Positions 16,509-26,555 are shown, counted from the stretch's first letter. The stretch is 64,000 nucleotides of DNA from Wukongibacter sp050859025 (GCF_050859025.1 NZ_CP138200.1:3410001-3474000), one strand, 5' to 3'. Notes: generated by a model not told the origin, from the sequence alone. Translations and numbers: made by a program.

Positions 16509-19500
16509 GATACCTCCTGTGATAGTTCCACTTCTTTAGCAATATCTGCAATTGAATTGGAACGCATAATACTAACTACAGGTGGTGTTTCTCCAAACTC
16601 CTCTTCTAATGCAGATATAAGTTGAACCATTAAGATAGAGTTACCACCTTTACTAAAGAAATTATCATTTAATCCTAAATTACTAATGCCTAATATATTT
16701 TCTATTATATTTACTAGTCTTTTTTCTAGTTCTGTTTTAGGAGCTACATATTCATCTATTGATATTATGTGATTTTTACTATCATATAACTTCGTCCTAT
16801 CCACTTTACCATTTGATGTTAATGGAATTTGTTCAAGTTGAATAATACTAGACGGTATCATATAATCTGGTAAATCTCTAGCTAAGTACTCCTTTAACGC
16901 CTTTATATCTATTTCTTGATTTGCTGATACATATCCATATAAAGATTTAGAGCCTTGTACACCTTCTTTAGCTATAACAACTGCTTCTTTTATATCCTTA
17001 TATTTCATTATCTTATTTTCTATCTCTCCTAGCTCGATTCTAAAGCCTCTTATCTTTACCTGATTGTCTATTCTCCCTAAGAATTCTACAGTACCATCAG
17101 GCAGCCACTTTGCTAGATCTCCTGTTTTATATATTCTTTCACCTTCTATAAATGGGCTTTTTACAAACTTCTCTGCTGTCAACTCTTCATTATTTAGATA
17201 TCCTCTAGCTAATCCATCTCCACCTACATATAGCTCACCGGGAACTCCTATTGGTACCACCTTCATATTTTTATCTAATATATATGCACTAGAATTATTT
17301 ATTGGTATCCCAATAGGAATACTTATGTCATAGTCCTTTGTAATTCTATGGCAAAGGGATATAGTTGCATTCTCCGTAGGTCCATAGGCATTAATTAATG
17401 TTAGATTTTTAAAGGCTTTTCTTGTTCTATTTATATGCTTTGGTGAAAGCACATCTCCTCCTACTAGTAAATATCTAAGGGGCTCAAATATATTAAGATT
17501 CTCATCGGATAACTGATTAAACAGGGCTGATGTCAGCCACATTATAGTTATTTCATTTTCCTTTATATATCTTTCTAGCTTAAATGCATTTAGTATAATA
17601 TCTTCATTTATAAGATATAGTCTTAGACCATTTAGAAGTGCTCCCCACATTTCAAAGGTTGTTGCATCAAATACTGGGGCTCCTGTCTGCAATATCCTAT
17701 CCTTTTCTTTAAATTCAATATATGTCGGATTCTTTACAAGTCTAATAACATTCCTGTGCTCTATCATAACACCCTTTGGTCTACCTGTAGATCCCGATGT
17801 ATACATTATGTATGCTAGACTGTTAGCTTTGTTTTTATTAGATGCTGCTTGAATTTCTTCTCCTATTTTTTCTTCTTCTCCTATCTCAATTATTTCTCCC
17901 TCATATTCTATTCTTTCCTTAAGATGCTTTTGAACCAATACTATCCTTGTATCACTATCTGTTAGCATATAATCTATTCTATCCTTAGGATATGAAGGAT
18001 CTATTGGCATATATGCTGCTCCTGCCTTTAATATGCCTAGAATCCCAACTACCATATCTATAGATCTCTCTGTTACTAGCCCTACTATATCCTCCGACTC
18101 TACTCCCTTAGCTGCTAGCAGCCTGCTAAGTTTATTCGCTCTTTCATTTAGCTCTCCATAGGTAAGCTTCTCTTTCCCATATATAATGGCAACTTTATCT
18201 GATGATTTCTCTACTATTTCCTCAAATAGCTCATCTATTGATTTATTATCCGGATACTCTACCCTTGTATCATTCCAATCCATAACCAACTGTTTTTTCT
18301 CATCATCTAAGGCTAGACTAATATCCTGTAATCTTATGTCTGGATTTTTTATCACTTGATCTATTATATTAATGTAATGTCTAAGTATTCTCTGGGCAGT
18401 ATCTCTTCTATATAGACTAGTGCTATATTCTAACTCAAAGTTCATTTCCTCTTCTTCTTCTTCTGCACTTAATGTTAAATCAAATTTAGCAATATTGTAT
18501 TCAAACTCTCTCTGCTTACATTTTAATCCTTCTATTTTTATTTCTGTAGCATCTACATTTGAAATTGAAAACATAACATCAAATACTGGGTTTCTGCTCA
18601 TGTCCCTTTTTATACTTAATTTTTCAACAAGCTCTTCAAACTGATATTCTTGATTTTCAAATGCCTTTAAGGTATTTGTCCTTACACCCTCTAAAAATTC
18701 AATGAATTTTTGATTGCTATCTACTTTATTTCTCATCGCAATAGTGTTTACAAACATCCCTACTACATTTTGAGTATCTGAATGATATCTTCCTGCTACC
18801 GGTGTACCCACTATGATATCTTCCTGCCCACTGTATTTCGATAGTAAGATGTTATAAACTGCAAGTAACAGCATGTACATAGTAACATTACTATTTATAC
18901 ATATTTCCTTTAATCCTTGACCTATTTTCTTATTTCCTTTAAGGCTCATTCTATCTCCCTTATATGATTGCTGTAGTGGTCTTGGATAATCTGTAATGAT
19001 ATCTAATACTGGAAGTTCTCCACTTAATGCTTCTAGCCAATAGCTTTCTTGTTTTTTTACTTCCTCCGATTTTAAATATTCGTTTTGCCACCTTGTAAAG
19101 TCTTTATATTGTACTCTAGGCTCCTTAAGCTTTACACCTTTATATAGCTCTTCTATTTCCTTATATAATATCCCTACCGATACTCCATCGCATATTATAT
19201 GATGCATATCCATAAGCAATGTATGCTTTTTATCATTTGTTTTTATAAGTATTACTCGTAAAAGCGGTGCTTTACTTAAATCAAAGCATTTTATATTATC
19301 CTTTATTATGCTGTCTAGTTCATCTTCAGCCCCTGTTATATACTCTATATCAAAGTCCACATCTTCATGTATTCTCTGAACAGGCTGTCCATCAACCATT
19401 TCAAAGGATGTTCTAAAGGATTCATGTCTCTTTACTAGTTTCCTGAAAATACTACCCATCTTATCTTTATCTAGTTCACCTTCTATATCTATTGCCACAG

Positions 19501-22500
19501 CTATATTATACTCTATGTCTTCAGCGCCCATCTGATTTATTAGATACATTCTCTTTTGACTTGCTGATACAGGGTAATATTCCTGATTTTTTACGAGCTC
19601 TATTTTTGACCATACCTTCTTGTTAGCGCTCTTAATTACTTGGGCAAGCCCCTTTATCGTCGGATGACTAAATATTTCTCTTAATGGTATGTCTATGTCA
19701 AATTCCTTATTGATCCTAGAAGTAAGATATGTTGCTTTTAATGAATGTCCTCCTATTTCAAAGAAATTATCTGTTATACCTACTATCTCGAGTCTTAAAA
19801 TCTCCTTCCACAGCTTAACTAGTCTTACTTCTGTTTCATTTTCTGGTGCTATCCATTCCTTTTTTGTATTTATTACCTTTTTAGGGTCCGGAAGCTGTTT
19901 TCTATCTACCTTTCCATTCTGATTTAGTGGCAGCTTGTCCATTGCTATTAAGTATGTAGGCTGCATGTATTCTGGTAGCCTCTCTGATAAAAAGCTTCTT
20001 ATCTCTGTTACTGATATTTCCTCTTCTGATACTATATACCCACATAGATATTTGCTTTTATCTTCATCTTCTCTTGCTATAACAATGGCTTCTTTTATTT
20101 GATTATGCTTTAAAATAGTTACTTCTATCTCTCCTAGCTCGATTCTAAAGCCTCTTATCTTTACTTGATTGTCTATTCTCCCTAAGAATTCTACAGTACC
20201 ATCAGGCAGCCACTTTGCTAGATCTCCTGTTTTATATATTCTTTCACCTTCTATAAATGGGCTTTTTACAAACTTCTCTGCTGTCAACTCTTCATTATTT
20301 AGATATCCTCTAGCTAATCCATCTCCACCTACATATAGCTCACCGGGAACTCCTATTGGTACCACCTTCATATTTTTATCTAATATATATGCACTAGAAT
20401 TATTTATTGGTATCCCAATAGGAATACTTATGTCATAGTCTCTTGTAATTCTATGACAAACTGAAAAGGTTGTATTCTCTGTAGGACCATATCCGTTGAT
20501 TAAATTAAGATTTTTAAAGGCTTTTCTTGTTCTATTTATATGCTTTGGTGAAAGCACATCTCCTCCTACTAGTAAATATCTAAGGGTCTCAAATATATTA
20601 AGATTCTCATCGGATAACTGATTAAACAGGGCTGATGTCAGCCACATTATAGTTATTTCATTTTCCTTTATGTATCTTTCTAGCTTAAATGCATTTAGTA
20701 TAATATCTTCATTTACAAGATATAGTCTTAGACCATTTAGAAGTGCTCCCCACATTTCAAAGGTTGTTGCATCAAATACTGGGGCTCCTGTCTGCAATAT
20801 CCTATCCTTTTCTTTAAATTCAATATATGTCGGATTCTTTACAAGTCTAATAACATTCCTGTGCTCTATCATAACACCCTTTGGTCTACCTGTAGATCCC
20901 GATGTATACATTATGTATGCTAGACTATTAGCTTTGTTTTTATTAGATGCTGCTTGAATTTCTTCTCCTATTTTTTCTTCTTCTCCTATCTCAATTATTT
21001 CTCCTTCGTATTCTATTCTTTCCTTAAGATGCTTTTGAACCAATACTATCCTTGTATCACTATCTGTTAGCATATAATCTATTCTATCCTTAGGATATGA
21101 AGGATCTATTGGCATATATGCTGCTCCTGCCTTTAATATGCCTAGAATCCCAACCACCATATCTATAGATCTCTCTGTTACTAGCCCTACTATATCCTCC
21201 GACTCTACTCCCTTAGCTACTAGCAGCCTGCTAAGTTTATTCGCTCTTTCATTTAGCTCTCCATAGGTAAGCTTCTCTTTCCCATATATAATGGCAACTT
21301 TATCTGATGATTTCTCTACTATTTCCTCAAATAGCTCATCTATTGATTTATTATCCGGATACTCTACCCTCGTATCGTTCCAATCCATAACTAACTGTTT
21401 TTCTTCTATATAATCTAATAAGCTTATATCAGAAATATTTATTTTAGGATTATAAGCTATATCTTGTAAGAGTTTTATATAGTATTTAATTAGCCTTGAA
21501 ATTGTTTCTCTAGCAAATATATCTGTATTGTATTCAACTATTACATCAACGCCTTTGTTGCTGTTGTATACATTAAATAAAATATCTACCTGCGTAGAAT
21601 TAACTTCAGGTTCTAACCATTCTTCAGAAATCGCGCCATTAAAATTGCTATCTTTATTGTAATTATTAACCATATTAATCATTACACGAAATAATGGATT
21701 TCGATTGTTATTATTTCTACGATCAGGATTAAGCTTATGAATTAGCCTTTGCAAAGGATAATCCTGCATATAATATGTATCTTCTATTTTTTCTTGTACC
21801 ATATTTAAAAAGGTTTCAAAAGAAAGCTTTTCATCTACATTCATCCTTATGGCTACTGTATTTACAAAAAATCCTACTATATTTTGGATTTTTGAAGAAT
21901 ATTGTCTTCCTGAAAATACTGTTCCTACTACCATATCCTCTTGATGTGTAATTTTTTGTAAAAGTATATAATATGCCGATAAAAATAAAGAAAACATTAA
22001 TACCATTTTCTCAAAACATAATGACTGTAATCTTTCAGAAAGGTCCTTTGGCAAGGTTTTTCTTTCTAATGCACCATTAAAGCTTACATTGATTGGGGAG
22101 GGATAATTAGTAGGTAGCTCCAGAATTGGAATACCATCTTTAAATTCATTAAGCCAATACTTTTCCTGCTCCTTTGTGTTCTCTTCTGAAAATATTTGAT
22201 TTTGCCATACTGAATAGTCTTTATAATCATATTCCAATTTAACTAAAGGTTTATTACTTTTTAGAGTAAAGTAATTATTATATATCTGCTTCAGCTCTCG
22301 CCACATAATTTGAAAGGAAGCTGCATCAGATATTATATGATGTAGCTTAAATATTATCATATACGTATCTTCATCCAATACTACTAGAGTAGTATAAAAC
22401 AGCCTTCCTCCATCAACATTTATTGGAGTTGAGCCTTCGTTATTTAATATTTTTATTGCTTCTGTTTCGCTTTCTTCTTTATCCATATGCGATAAAGAAA

Positions 22501-22795
22501 TATAGTTAATCATTTTATCATCTAAATCTGAAAAGTACTGAACCGGGCTGCCATCTACCATCTTCATTCTAGTTCTTAGAACAATCTGTCTATTTATTAA
22601 CTCCTCTATAGATTGTTTTAGAATTTCAATATCTATTCTCCCTTTTATTCGTTTACATGAGACCAAATTCCATATCGTACTGTCTGGTTGTAATAAAGAT
22701 AAATACCAAAGCCTCTCTTGCTGGTAAGATGTTGGAAAATAGGCTTTATCCACAGCTACGCTTATTGGTGGATATTTTCTTGTTCTATTTCTCAT
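16505..22795 (-). CDS. Two-module nonribosomal peptide synthetase (C-A-PCP-C-A-PCP)
   Basis: A 2096-aa synthetase. C1 (residues ~15-450) has HHIISDA at ~155. A1 (~475-985) has YTSGSTGRPKG and YKTGDLAKW. PCP1 has GGHSL at ~1018. C2 (~1065-1490) has the canonical HHIICDG. A2 is followed by PCP2 with GGNSI at ~2056. There is no epimerisation, reductase or integral thioesterase domain. The A1 pocket reads D-A-F-W-L-G-G-T-F, a valine-type code. A2 reads D-A-F-W-L-G-A-T-I, which is hydrophobic but unassigned. A leading C domain with no upstream synthetase suggests N-acylation of the first residue. The ATG at 22795 follows AAGAAAGG. No phosphopantetheinyl transferase or exporter lies beside it. Confidence 0.95.
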   Translation of the reverse strand: MRNRTRKYPPISVAVDKAYFPTSYQQERLWYLSLLQPDSTIWNLVSCKRIKGRIDIEILKQSIEELINRQIVLRTRMKMVDGSPVQYFSDLDDKMINYISLSHMDKEESETEAIKILNNEGSTPINVDGGRLFYTTLVVLDEDTYMIIFKLHHIISDAASFQIMWRELKQIYNNYFTLKSNKPLVKLEYDYKDYSVWQNQIFSEENTKEQEKYWLNEFKDGIPILELPTNYPSPINVSFNGALERKTLPKDLSERLQSLCFEKMVLMFSLFLSAYYILLQKITHQEDMVVGTVFSGRQYSSKIQNIVGFFVNTVAIRMNVDEKLSFETFLNMVQEKIEDTYYMQDYPLQRLIHKLNPDRRNNNNRNPLFRVMINMVNNYNKDSNFNGAISEEWLEPEVNSTQVDILFNVYNSNKGVDVIVEYNTDIFARETISRLIKYYIKLLQDIAYNPKINISDISLLDYIEEKQLVMDWNDTRVEYPDNKSIDELFEEIVEKSSDKVAIIYGKEKLTYGELNERANKLSRLLVAKGVESEDIVGLVTERSIDMVVGILGILKAGAAYMPIDPSYPKDRIDYMLTDSDTRIVLVQKHLKERIEYEGEIIEIGEEEKIGEEIQAASNKNKANSLAYIMYTSGSTGRPKGVMIEHRNVIRLVKNPTYIEFKEKDRILQTGAPVFDATTFEMWGALLNGLRLYLVNEDIILNAFKLERYIKENEITIMWLTSALFNQLSDENLNIFETLRYLLVGGDVLSPKHINRTRKAFKNLNLINGYGPTENTTFSVCHRITRDYDISIPIGIPINNSSAYILDKNMKVVPIGVPGELYVGGDGLARGYLNNEELTAEKFVKSPFIEGERIYKTGDLAKWLPDGTVEFLGRIDNQVKIRGFRIELGEIEVTILKHNQIKEAIVIAREDEDKSKYLCGYIVSEEEISVTEIRSFLSERLPEYMQPTYLIAMDKLPLNQNGKVDRKQLPDPKKVINTKKEWIAPENETEVRLVKLWKEILRLEIVGITDNFFEIGGHSLKATYLTSRINKEFDIDIPLREIFSHPTIKGLAQVIKSANKKVWSKIELVKNQEYYPVSASQKRMYLINQMGAEDIEYNIAVAIDIEGELDKDKMGSIFRKLVKRHESFRTSFEMVDGQPVQRIHEDVDFDIEYITGAEDELDSIIKDNIKCFDLSKAPLLRVILIKTNDKKHTLLMDMHHIICDGVSVGILYKEIEELYKGVKLKEPRVQYKDFTRWQNEYLKSEEVKKQESYWLEALSGELPVLDIITDYPRPLQQSYKGDRMSLKGNKKIGQGLKEICINSNVTMYMLLLAVYNILLSKYSGQEDIIVGTPVAGRYHSDTQNVVGMFVNTIAMRNKVDSNQKFIEFLEGVRTNTLKAFENQEYQFEELVEKLSIKRDMSRNPVFDVMFSISNVDATEIKIEGLKCKQREFEYNIAKFDLTLSAEEEEEEMNFELEYSTSLYRRDTAQRILRHYINIIDQVIKNPDIRLQDISLALDDEKKQLVMDWNDTRVEYPDNKSIDELFEEIVEKSSDKVAIIYGKEKLTYGELNERANKLSRLLAAKGVESEDIVGLVTERSIDMVVGILGILKAGAAYMPIDPSYPKDRIDYMLTDSDTRIVLVQKHLKERIEYEGEIIEIGEEEKIGEEIQAASNKNKANSLAYIMYTSGSTGRPKGVMIEHRNVIRLVKNPTYIEFKEKDRILQTGAPVFDATTFEMWGALLNGLRLYLINEDIILNAFKLERYIKENEITIMWLTSALFNQLSDENLNIFEPLRYLLVGGDVLSPKHINRTRKAFKNLTLINAYGPTENATISLCHRITKDYDISIPIGIPINNSSAYILDKNMKVVPIGVPGELYVGGDGLARGYLNNEELTAEKFVKSPFIEGERIYKTGDLAKWLPDGTVEFLGRIDNQVKIRGFRIELGEIENKIMKYKDIKEAVVIAKEGVQGSKSLYGYVSANQEIDIKALKEYLARDLPDYMIPSSIIQLEQIPLTSNGKVDRTKLYDSKNHIISIDEYVAPKTELEKRLVNIIENILGISNLGLNDNFFSKGGNSILMVQLISALEEEFGETPPVVSIMRSNSIADIAKEVELSQEVS
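17015..18297. repeat. A-domain DNA repeat, copy in module 2
   Basis: This ~1.28-kb stretch, covering most of A2, is nearly identical to 20120-21402 (A1) at a constant offset of 3105 bp with no indels. The only dense difference is a ~70-bp patch (17336-17406) that encodes the residues around pocket positions 322-331. It is a direct intragenic repeat kept uniform by recent duplication or gene conversion. Confidence 0.9.
20120..21402. repeat. A-domain DNA repeat, copy in module 1
   Basis: The partner of 17015-18297. Its divergent patch lies at 20441-20511, where GYGPTENTTF (A1) replaces AYGPTENATI (A2). Flanking C and PCP domains are not similarly alike at DNA level, so homogenisation is confined to the A domain. 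Confidence 0.9.
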
Positions 22796-23650
22796 TATAA
22801 TCAAACCTTTCTTAACAATTTTCAGATATAAAATTGTGGGAATTATACATTTAGTTATGAGACTTCCATTGTTTTTAAGATACTGTTTTGTGGACGTGAT
22901 TTTAATTACATACTAATAGCTTTCTTTATCTTCATTCTTATAATATTGCTTTAGATATCAAACTTAAGTTTATCGCAATAGATGTTAATCATTACTTTCA
23001 AAAAGATATTTATGTTATAAGATTTGAAAAAAGTATTTTTCTATAATCAACAGAAGTAAACCACTCTAAAGCTCTATGCTATAATTAACAGTTAAAAAGT
23101 CTTTAATATATTCCAAACAATGCATTTTGTCTCATATCTATTTTAAAATGCTAAAGGTTAGTAGATTAATACTTTAAATAGGTAAAAAAAATACATCTGA
23201 CTCAGTTGAAGAATCCAATTCTTTCATTTCTTAATTCCTTAATATAATTTTTGTCTTTTGAAACTATATTTCATCCCCTCCATATATAATTTTTTTCTAA
23301 AGTTTTACATATTTTTACAATTAATTACTTTTTTCATTCCTCTTTATTGTTATTATACAAGCCATCCTATTCGTTGTCAATTTCTTGATATATTATCATT
23401 TTATGTATTTATTATGCTATTTCTTGTATAAAAAGATAATAAAGGAAATACGAAACAATAGGAATCTGAGTGATAGTAAGATATCTATAATATTGCTATT
23501 TTACATTCCTTACTATTTTTTACCTTTTATATTTAATTCTTCATGATAACAACTAGCTTTTTACTAATTTTTCTTTATTTGTATATTCATGTTGTCTTAT
23601 AATACTATTATTAATTATTCCTAATATATGATTATAGGGAGAAAGAAAAG

Positions 23651-23790
23651 ATGTTTAAATATGTAATTAATAATGAGATAGAAGTGAGATTAAGTATGCA
23701 AAAGAATTATTTGATGTAATAAGTGCTAATAAAAGTCACTTAAGAAAGTGGCTTGCTGAAGAATATAATCAAGTTACCTGCCCCCTTAAT
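23651..23790 (+). pseudogene. Remnant of a RimL-like GNAT acetyltransferase (left repeat)
   Basis: After GGGAGAAAGAAAAG, an ATG opens MFKYVINNEIEVRL. The reading then shifts by a small deletion to YAKELFDVISANKSHLRKWL, the typical start of ribosomal-protein serine acetyltransferases, and ends soon after. Only the first ~45 residues survive, in two frames. The same lesion is present in the right-hand repeat, so it predates the duplication. Confidence 0.6.
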
Positions 23791-23835
23791 TTTTCTTAAA
23801 TTAATTTTCAAAAAAAATTAATAAGACCCTAATTA

Positions 23836-23910
23836 CTTAGGATCTTCCTTTAAATTGTTAAATGCTTTTTTAAGCTTAATTAGAGCTTTTTTTTCTATTC
23901 TTGAAACGTA
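23836..23910 (-). pseudogene. sigK 3'-end fragment in left repeat
   Basis: It encodes YVSRIEKKALIKLKKAF, then NNLKEDPK and a stop, identical to the end of the sigK C-terminal half at 40028. The upstream part of the gene is absent because the repeat ends here and island sequence takes over. It is a by-product of the 764-bp duplication. Confidence 0.85.
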
Positions 23911-23941
23911 CCCTACTGTCAAGGAAGGGCTAAAACTATAA

Positions 23942-23970
23942 AAATAAAAGCCTCCTGTATGAAAGGAGAC
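23942..23970 (-). terminator. Terminator after the Fic gene
   Basis: On the minus strand GTCTCCTTTCATACAGGAGGC forms a stem followed by TTTTATTTTTAT. It closely resembles the terminator after the recombinase gene at 31755, hinting that the two gene ends share ancestry. Confidence 0.75.
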
Positions 23971-23974
23971 CCAT

Positions 23975-24706
23975 TTACTTTATAAGACTTAAGTATATAT
24001 TCAAACTATTTTCTACTTCTTTTTCAACTATAGATATAAAGTCACCATAGTCACCTGTTGTATGCGCTTTGTCGAGTGCTGCATAGTACTTCATTCGTTC
24101 CTCATTTTGTATGACTATAGGTGGATAACCACTCTTCAATAATTCGAAATTTAATAGCAATCTTGCAGTCCTTCCATTTCCATCTATAAACGGATGAATC
24201 TTAACGAAATCACCATGTGCTCTAGCAGCTCTCTCAATTGGATGCATCTCCTTGGCATCTTTGGACATATACCATTTTATAAATCTATTCATCTCATCAT
24301 TTAATACGAGATAATCTGGAGGTATATGCTTTGCTCCCGATATAATAACATTTTGTTTTCTGTATTGTCCAGCATTTTCATCATCTATACCCTTTAAAAC
24401 TAAACGGTGTATATTCTTTATCTGCCACTCTGTTAAATCTTCTTCATTCTTCACAATTTCTTCTACATAAATTATGGCATCCTTGTGATTAATAACTTCT
24501 AGATGTTCACTTAGCCTTTTTCCACCTATTGTTATACCTTCTAGTACAACTTTGGTTTCAATCAATGTGAGCGTGTTTCCCTCTATTGCATTTGAGTTAT
24601 ATATCCAATCTAATAGTAACTTTTCTCTTATGCTTCGAACAGTATATGATGGCAATGGTTTCAATGCATCTAGTTTTTCTTTCATTTTTGAAGCCTTTTC
24701 AAACAT
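23975..24706 (-). CDS. Fic family protein
   Basis: Fic proteins transfer AMP (or other phosphate-containing groups) from a nucleotide to target proteins. The 243-aa protein has the complete active loop HPFIDGNGRTAR (residues 171-182). It also has the N-terminal inhibitory motif SNAIEGN (38-44), whose glutamate would block ATP binding, so this is a class II, self-inhibited Fic with the inhibitor helix in cis. There is no separate antitoxin gene next to it. The ATG at 24706 is preceded by GGTGGTGGAGAT. It is the leftmost gene of the island. Confidence 0.93.
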   Translation of the reverse strand: MFEKASKMKEKLDALKPLPSYTVRSIREKLLLDWIYNSNAIEGNTLTLIETKVVLEGITIGGKRLSEHLEVINHKDAIIYVEEIVKNEEDLTEWQIKNIHRLVLKGIDDENAGQYRKQNVIISGAKHIPPDYLVLNDEMNRFIKWYMSKDAKEMHPIERAARAHGDFVKIHPFIDGNGRTARLLLNFELLKSGYPPIVIQNEERMKYYAALDKAHTTGDYGDFISIVEKEVENSLNIYLSLIK

Positions 24707-24810
24707 ATCTCCACCACCACTATCTTTTTCCTTATTTTAACTCATATCGTTCTCTCTGTCTATGATTTTCCCAACCCATATTTCATACCTTACTACTGGT
24801 TTATTTAAAT

Positions 24811-24880
24811 ATATCTTCAAAATTCCAACCAACGGCCAATCTACCCCTATGATCTATTTCAATATGGTCGATATATTGCT
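24811..24880 (-). pseudogene. Remnant C-terminus of a large serine recombinase
   Basis: It translates to YIDHIEIDHRGRLAVGWNFE followed by DIFK and a stop. This is nearly the same as the C-terminus of the recombinase gene ending at 31781 (IEIDHRGRLGVVWNFEDIF). Nothing of the rest of the gene is left. The surrounding 24707-25039 gap has no gene that I can support. Confidence 0.75.
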
Positions 24881-25039
24881 ATTAGATAAATTTTTCTCCT
24901 TTTACCGAGCATCTTATAGGGTGATTAATTAGCTTAACCTTATGAGATTGCTCTTTTTTTGTCGTCATTTATACCCAGATCACAACCTATCCAATTAAAA
25001 AAGCAAATCGTCTTATCAAGGTTTTCCAGAGATTATAAA

Positions 25040-25813
25040 TCAACTAGTAGTAAGACCTCCATCAACATGAAATATAGAGCCTGTAATCCATTTTGCCTGA
25101 TTGGATGCTAAGTAAACGGCTATATTTGCTATATCTTTTGGTTCACCTATTTTTTGTAATGGATAGTTAGTTTTTATTAAAGAATTGAACCGACGTTTCG
25201 CATCATCACTAAGTCGTTCCATATTTGCTCTTACTTGCGGTGTAGATACAACTCCAGGTGCAATTGCATTAACTCTAATGCCTTTTGCTCCAAGTTCAAA
25301 TGCAAGAGCTTTTGTAAACGACTCTATAGCTCCCTTAGTCAACGAATATGCTGTAGATGGTCTATCTTGCAACATTTTTTTAGCAAAGTATGATGAAATA
25401 TTAATAATATTTCCTTTTGATTTAATAATGTCGTCTAGAAACGCTCTAGTCAACATATATGGAACCTTAACATTTAAATACCAATGATAATCCAAAGTTG
25501 ATTCATCCATATTTTCAAAAGGAATAAATCTAGCTATTGCAGCGTTATTTACCAGTATATCTATACCTATACCTTTATCATGAATGTGTTTAACTACCTT
25601 TGAAACAGATTCTTTGCTACTCATATCTATACTTATAGATGTAACATTTGTATTAAACTGTTTTAGATAGTTTTCCTTTTGATGTAATCGCTCTTTATTC
25701 CTAGCTATAATAATAATATTTGCACCTTCTTTCGCAAAAGCTTCTGCTATAGCAAATCCTATTCCATCACTCCCCCCAGTTATTAATGCAGTCTTAGAAC
25801 TTAACAGTTTCAT
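25040..25813 (-). CDS. SDR family oxidoreductase
   Basis: A 257-aa classical short-chain dehydrogenase/reductase. It has the NAD(P) loop TGGSDGIG (residues 12-19), NNAA near residue 90, catalytic Ser in NISSYF, and YSLTK (Tyr and Lys) near residue 155. DGGLTTS ends the protein. The substrate is unknown. Arg following the second strand (IARNKERL) hints at NADPH. It lies 82 bp downstream of the Crp-type regulator on the same strand, which probably controls it. The ATG at 25813 follows GGAGGAAAAAAG. Confidence 0.9.
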   Translation of the reverse strand: MKLLSSKTALITGGSDGIGFAIAEAFAKEGANIIIIARNKERLHQKENYLKQFNTNVTSISIDMSSKESVSKVVKHIHDKGIGIDILVNNAAIARFIPFENMDESTLDYHWYLNVKVPYMLTRAFLDDIIKSKGNIINISSYFAKKMLQDRPSTAYSLTKGAIESFTKALAFELGAKGIRVNAIAPGVVSTPQVRANMERLSDDAKRRFNSLIKTNYPLQKIGEPKDIANIAVYLASNQAKWITGSIFHVDGGLTTS

Positions 25814-25894
25814 TCTTTTTTCCTCCTTAACCTAAAAATAATCACCTGTACCTCTAAGTATAGTGGTATTGTGATTATTCGTAATTAACATAGG

Positions 25895-26485
25895 TTAAAA
25901 ATCAGAAGATTTTTTAATTCTAGACAATGAGACATTGCTAATTCCAATATAAGAAGCTAAGTGATAATCTGGAATTCTATTAACTAAGAAAGGATATTTA
26001 TTGCAAAATTTATGATATCGTTCTGTTGCAGAATTTAAAAGAAACTCATGCTCCCTTGCAAATTTCTGCTCCACAAAAGCCTCAGTGTACATAAGAGCAA
26101 ATTTTTCCCAACATCCATGATGAGCTAACCATGAATGAAAACGATTGAATGGACAAATTGATACTACAGTATCTTCTACCGTAGCAATATGAAATAAACT
26201 TCCTTCTTTTTGAGCAGAAGGTGCAATAGGCCAAGCTAATTGTCCTTCCCAATAAAATCCCTTATTAAATTCTCGCCCTTTATTGTCCATATAAAATAAT
26301 CTAATAATTCCTTTATGAATATAAAAAATATTATTCCATTGTTCCCCTTCAGTAATAAGCGTCTTATTTTTTGGATATTTCCTCTCTATAAATAAATCTG
26401 AAACTTCTTTAAGTTCTTTATCTGATATTTGCAAATCATTGAATACTCTTCTAAAACTATCATGTAAATTGTTTTTTAAGCTCAT
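25895..26485 (-). CDS. Crp/Fnr family transcriptional regulator
   Basis: A 196-aa regulator with an N-terminal cyclic-nucleotide-binding-like barrel (NKTLITEGEQWNNIFYIHKGIIRLFYMDNKG region, residues ~35-65) and a C-terminal winged helix with recognition helix YIGISNVSLSRIKK. There is no cysteine cluster of the Fnr type, and the cAMP-binding arginine signature is not obvious, so the ligand is open. I use the ATG at 26485, after GAAAGGA; an ATG four codons upstream overlaps that site. It sits directly upstream of the SDR gene and is likely its regulator. Confidence 0.87.
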   Translation of the reverse strand: MSLKNNLHDSFRRVFNDLQISDKELKEVSDLFIERKYPKNKTLITEGEQWNNIFYIHKGIIRLFYMDNKGREFNKGFYWEGQLAWPIAPSAQKEGSLFHIATVEDTVVSICPFNRFHSWLAHHGCWEKFALMYTEAFVEQKFAREHEFLLNSATERYHKFCNKYPFLVNRIPDYHLASYIGISNVSLSRIKKSSDF

Positions 26486-26555
26486 CGTTATAACCATCCT
26501 TTCGTTTTATTAATCCACTCCTCTATTTTACACTTTTATTATACTGTACTAATAA

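Larger units (their letters stand above)
23147..23910. repeat. 764-bp direct repeat, left copy
   Basis: Almost identical to 37656-38071 plus 39755-40105. It contains a decayed acetyltransferase fragment (plus strand) and the last ~25 codons of a sigK C-terminus (minus strand, ending at 23836). The right edge falls inside the sigK coding sequence after GAAACGTA, where unrelated sequence begins. The left edge follows TTTTAA. Together with its partner it brackets a 13.7-kb island. The 340 bp to its left, up to the NRPS, show nothing I can identify. Confidence 0.92.
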
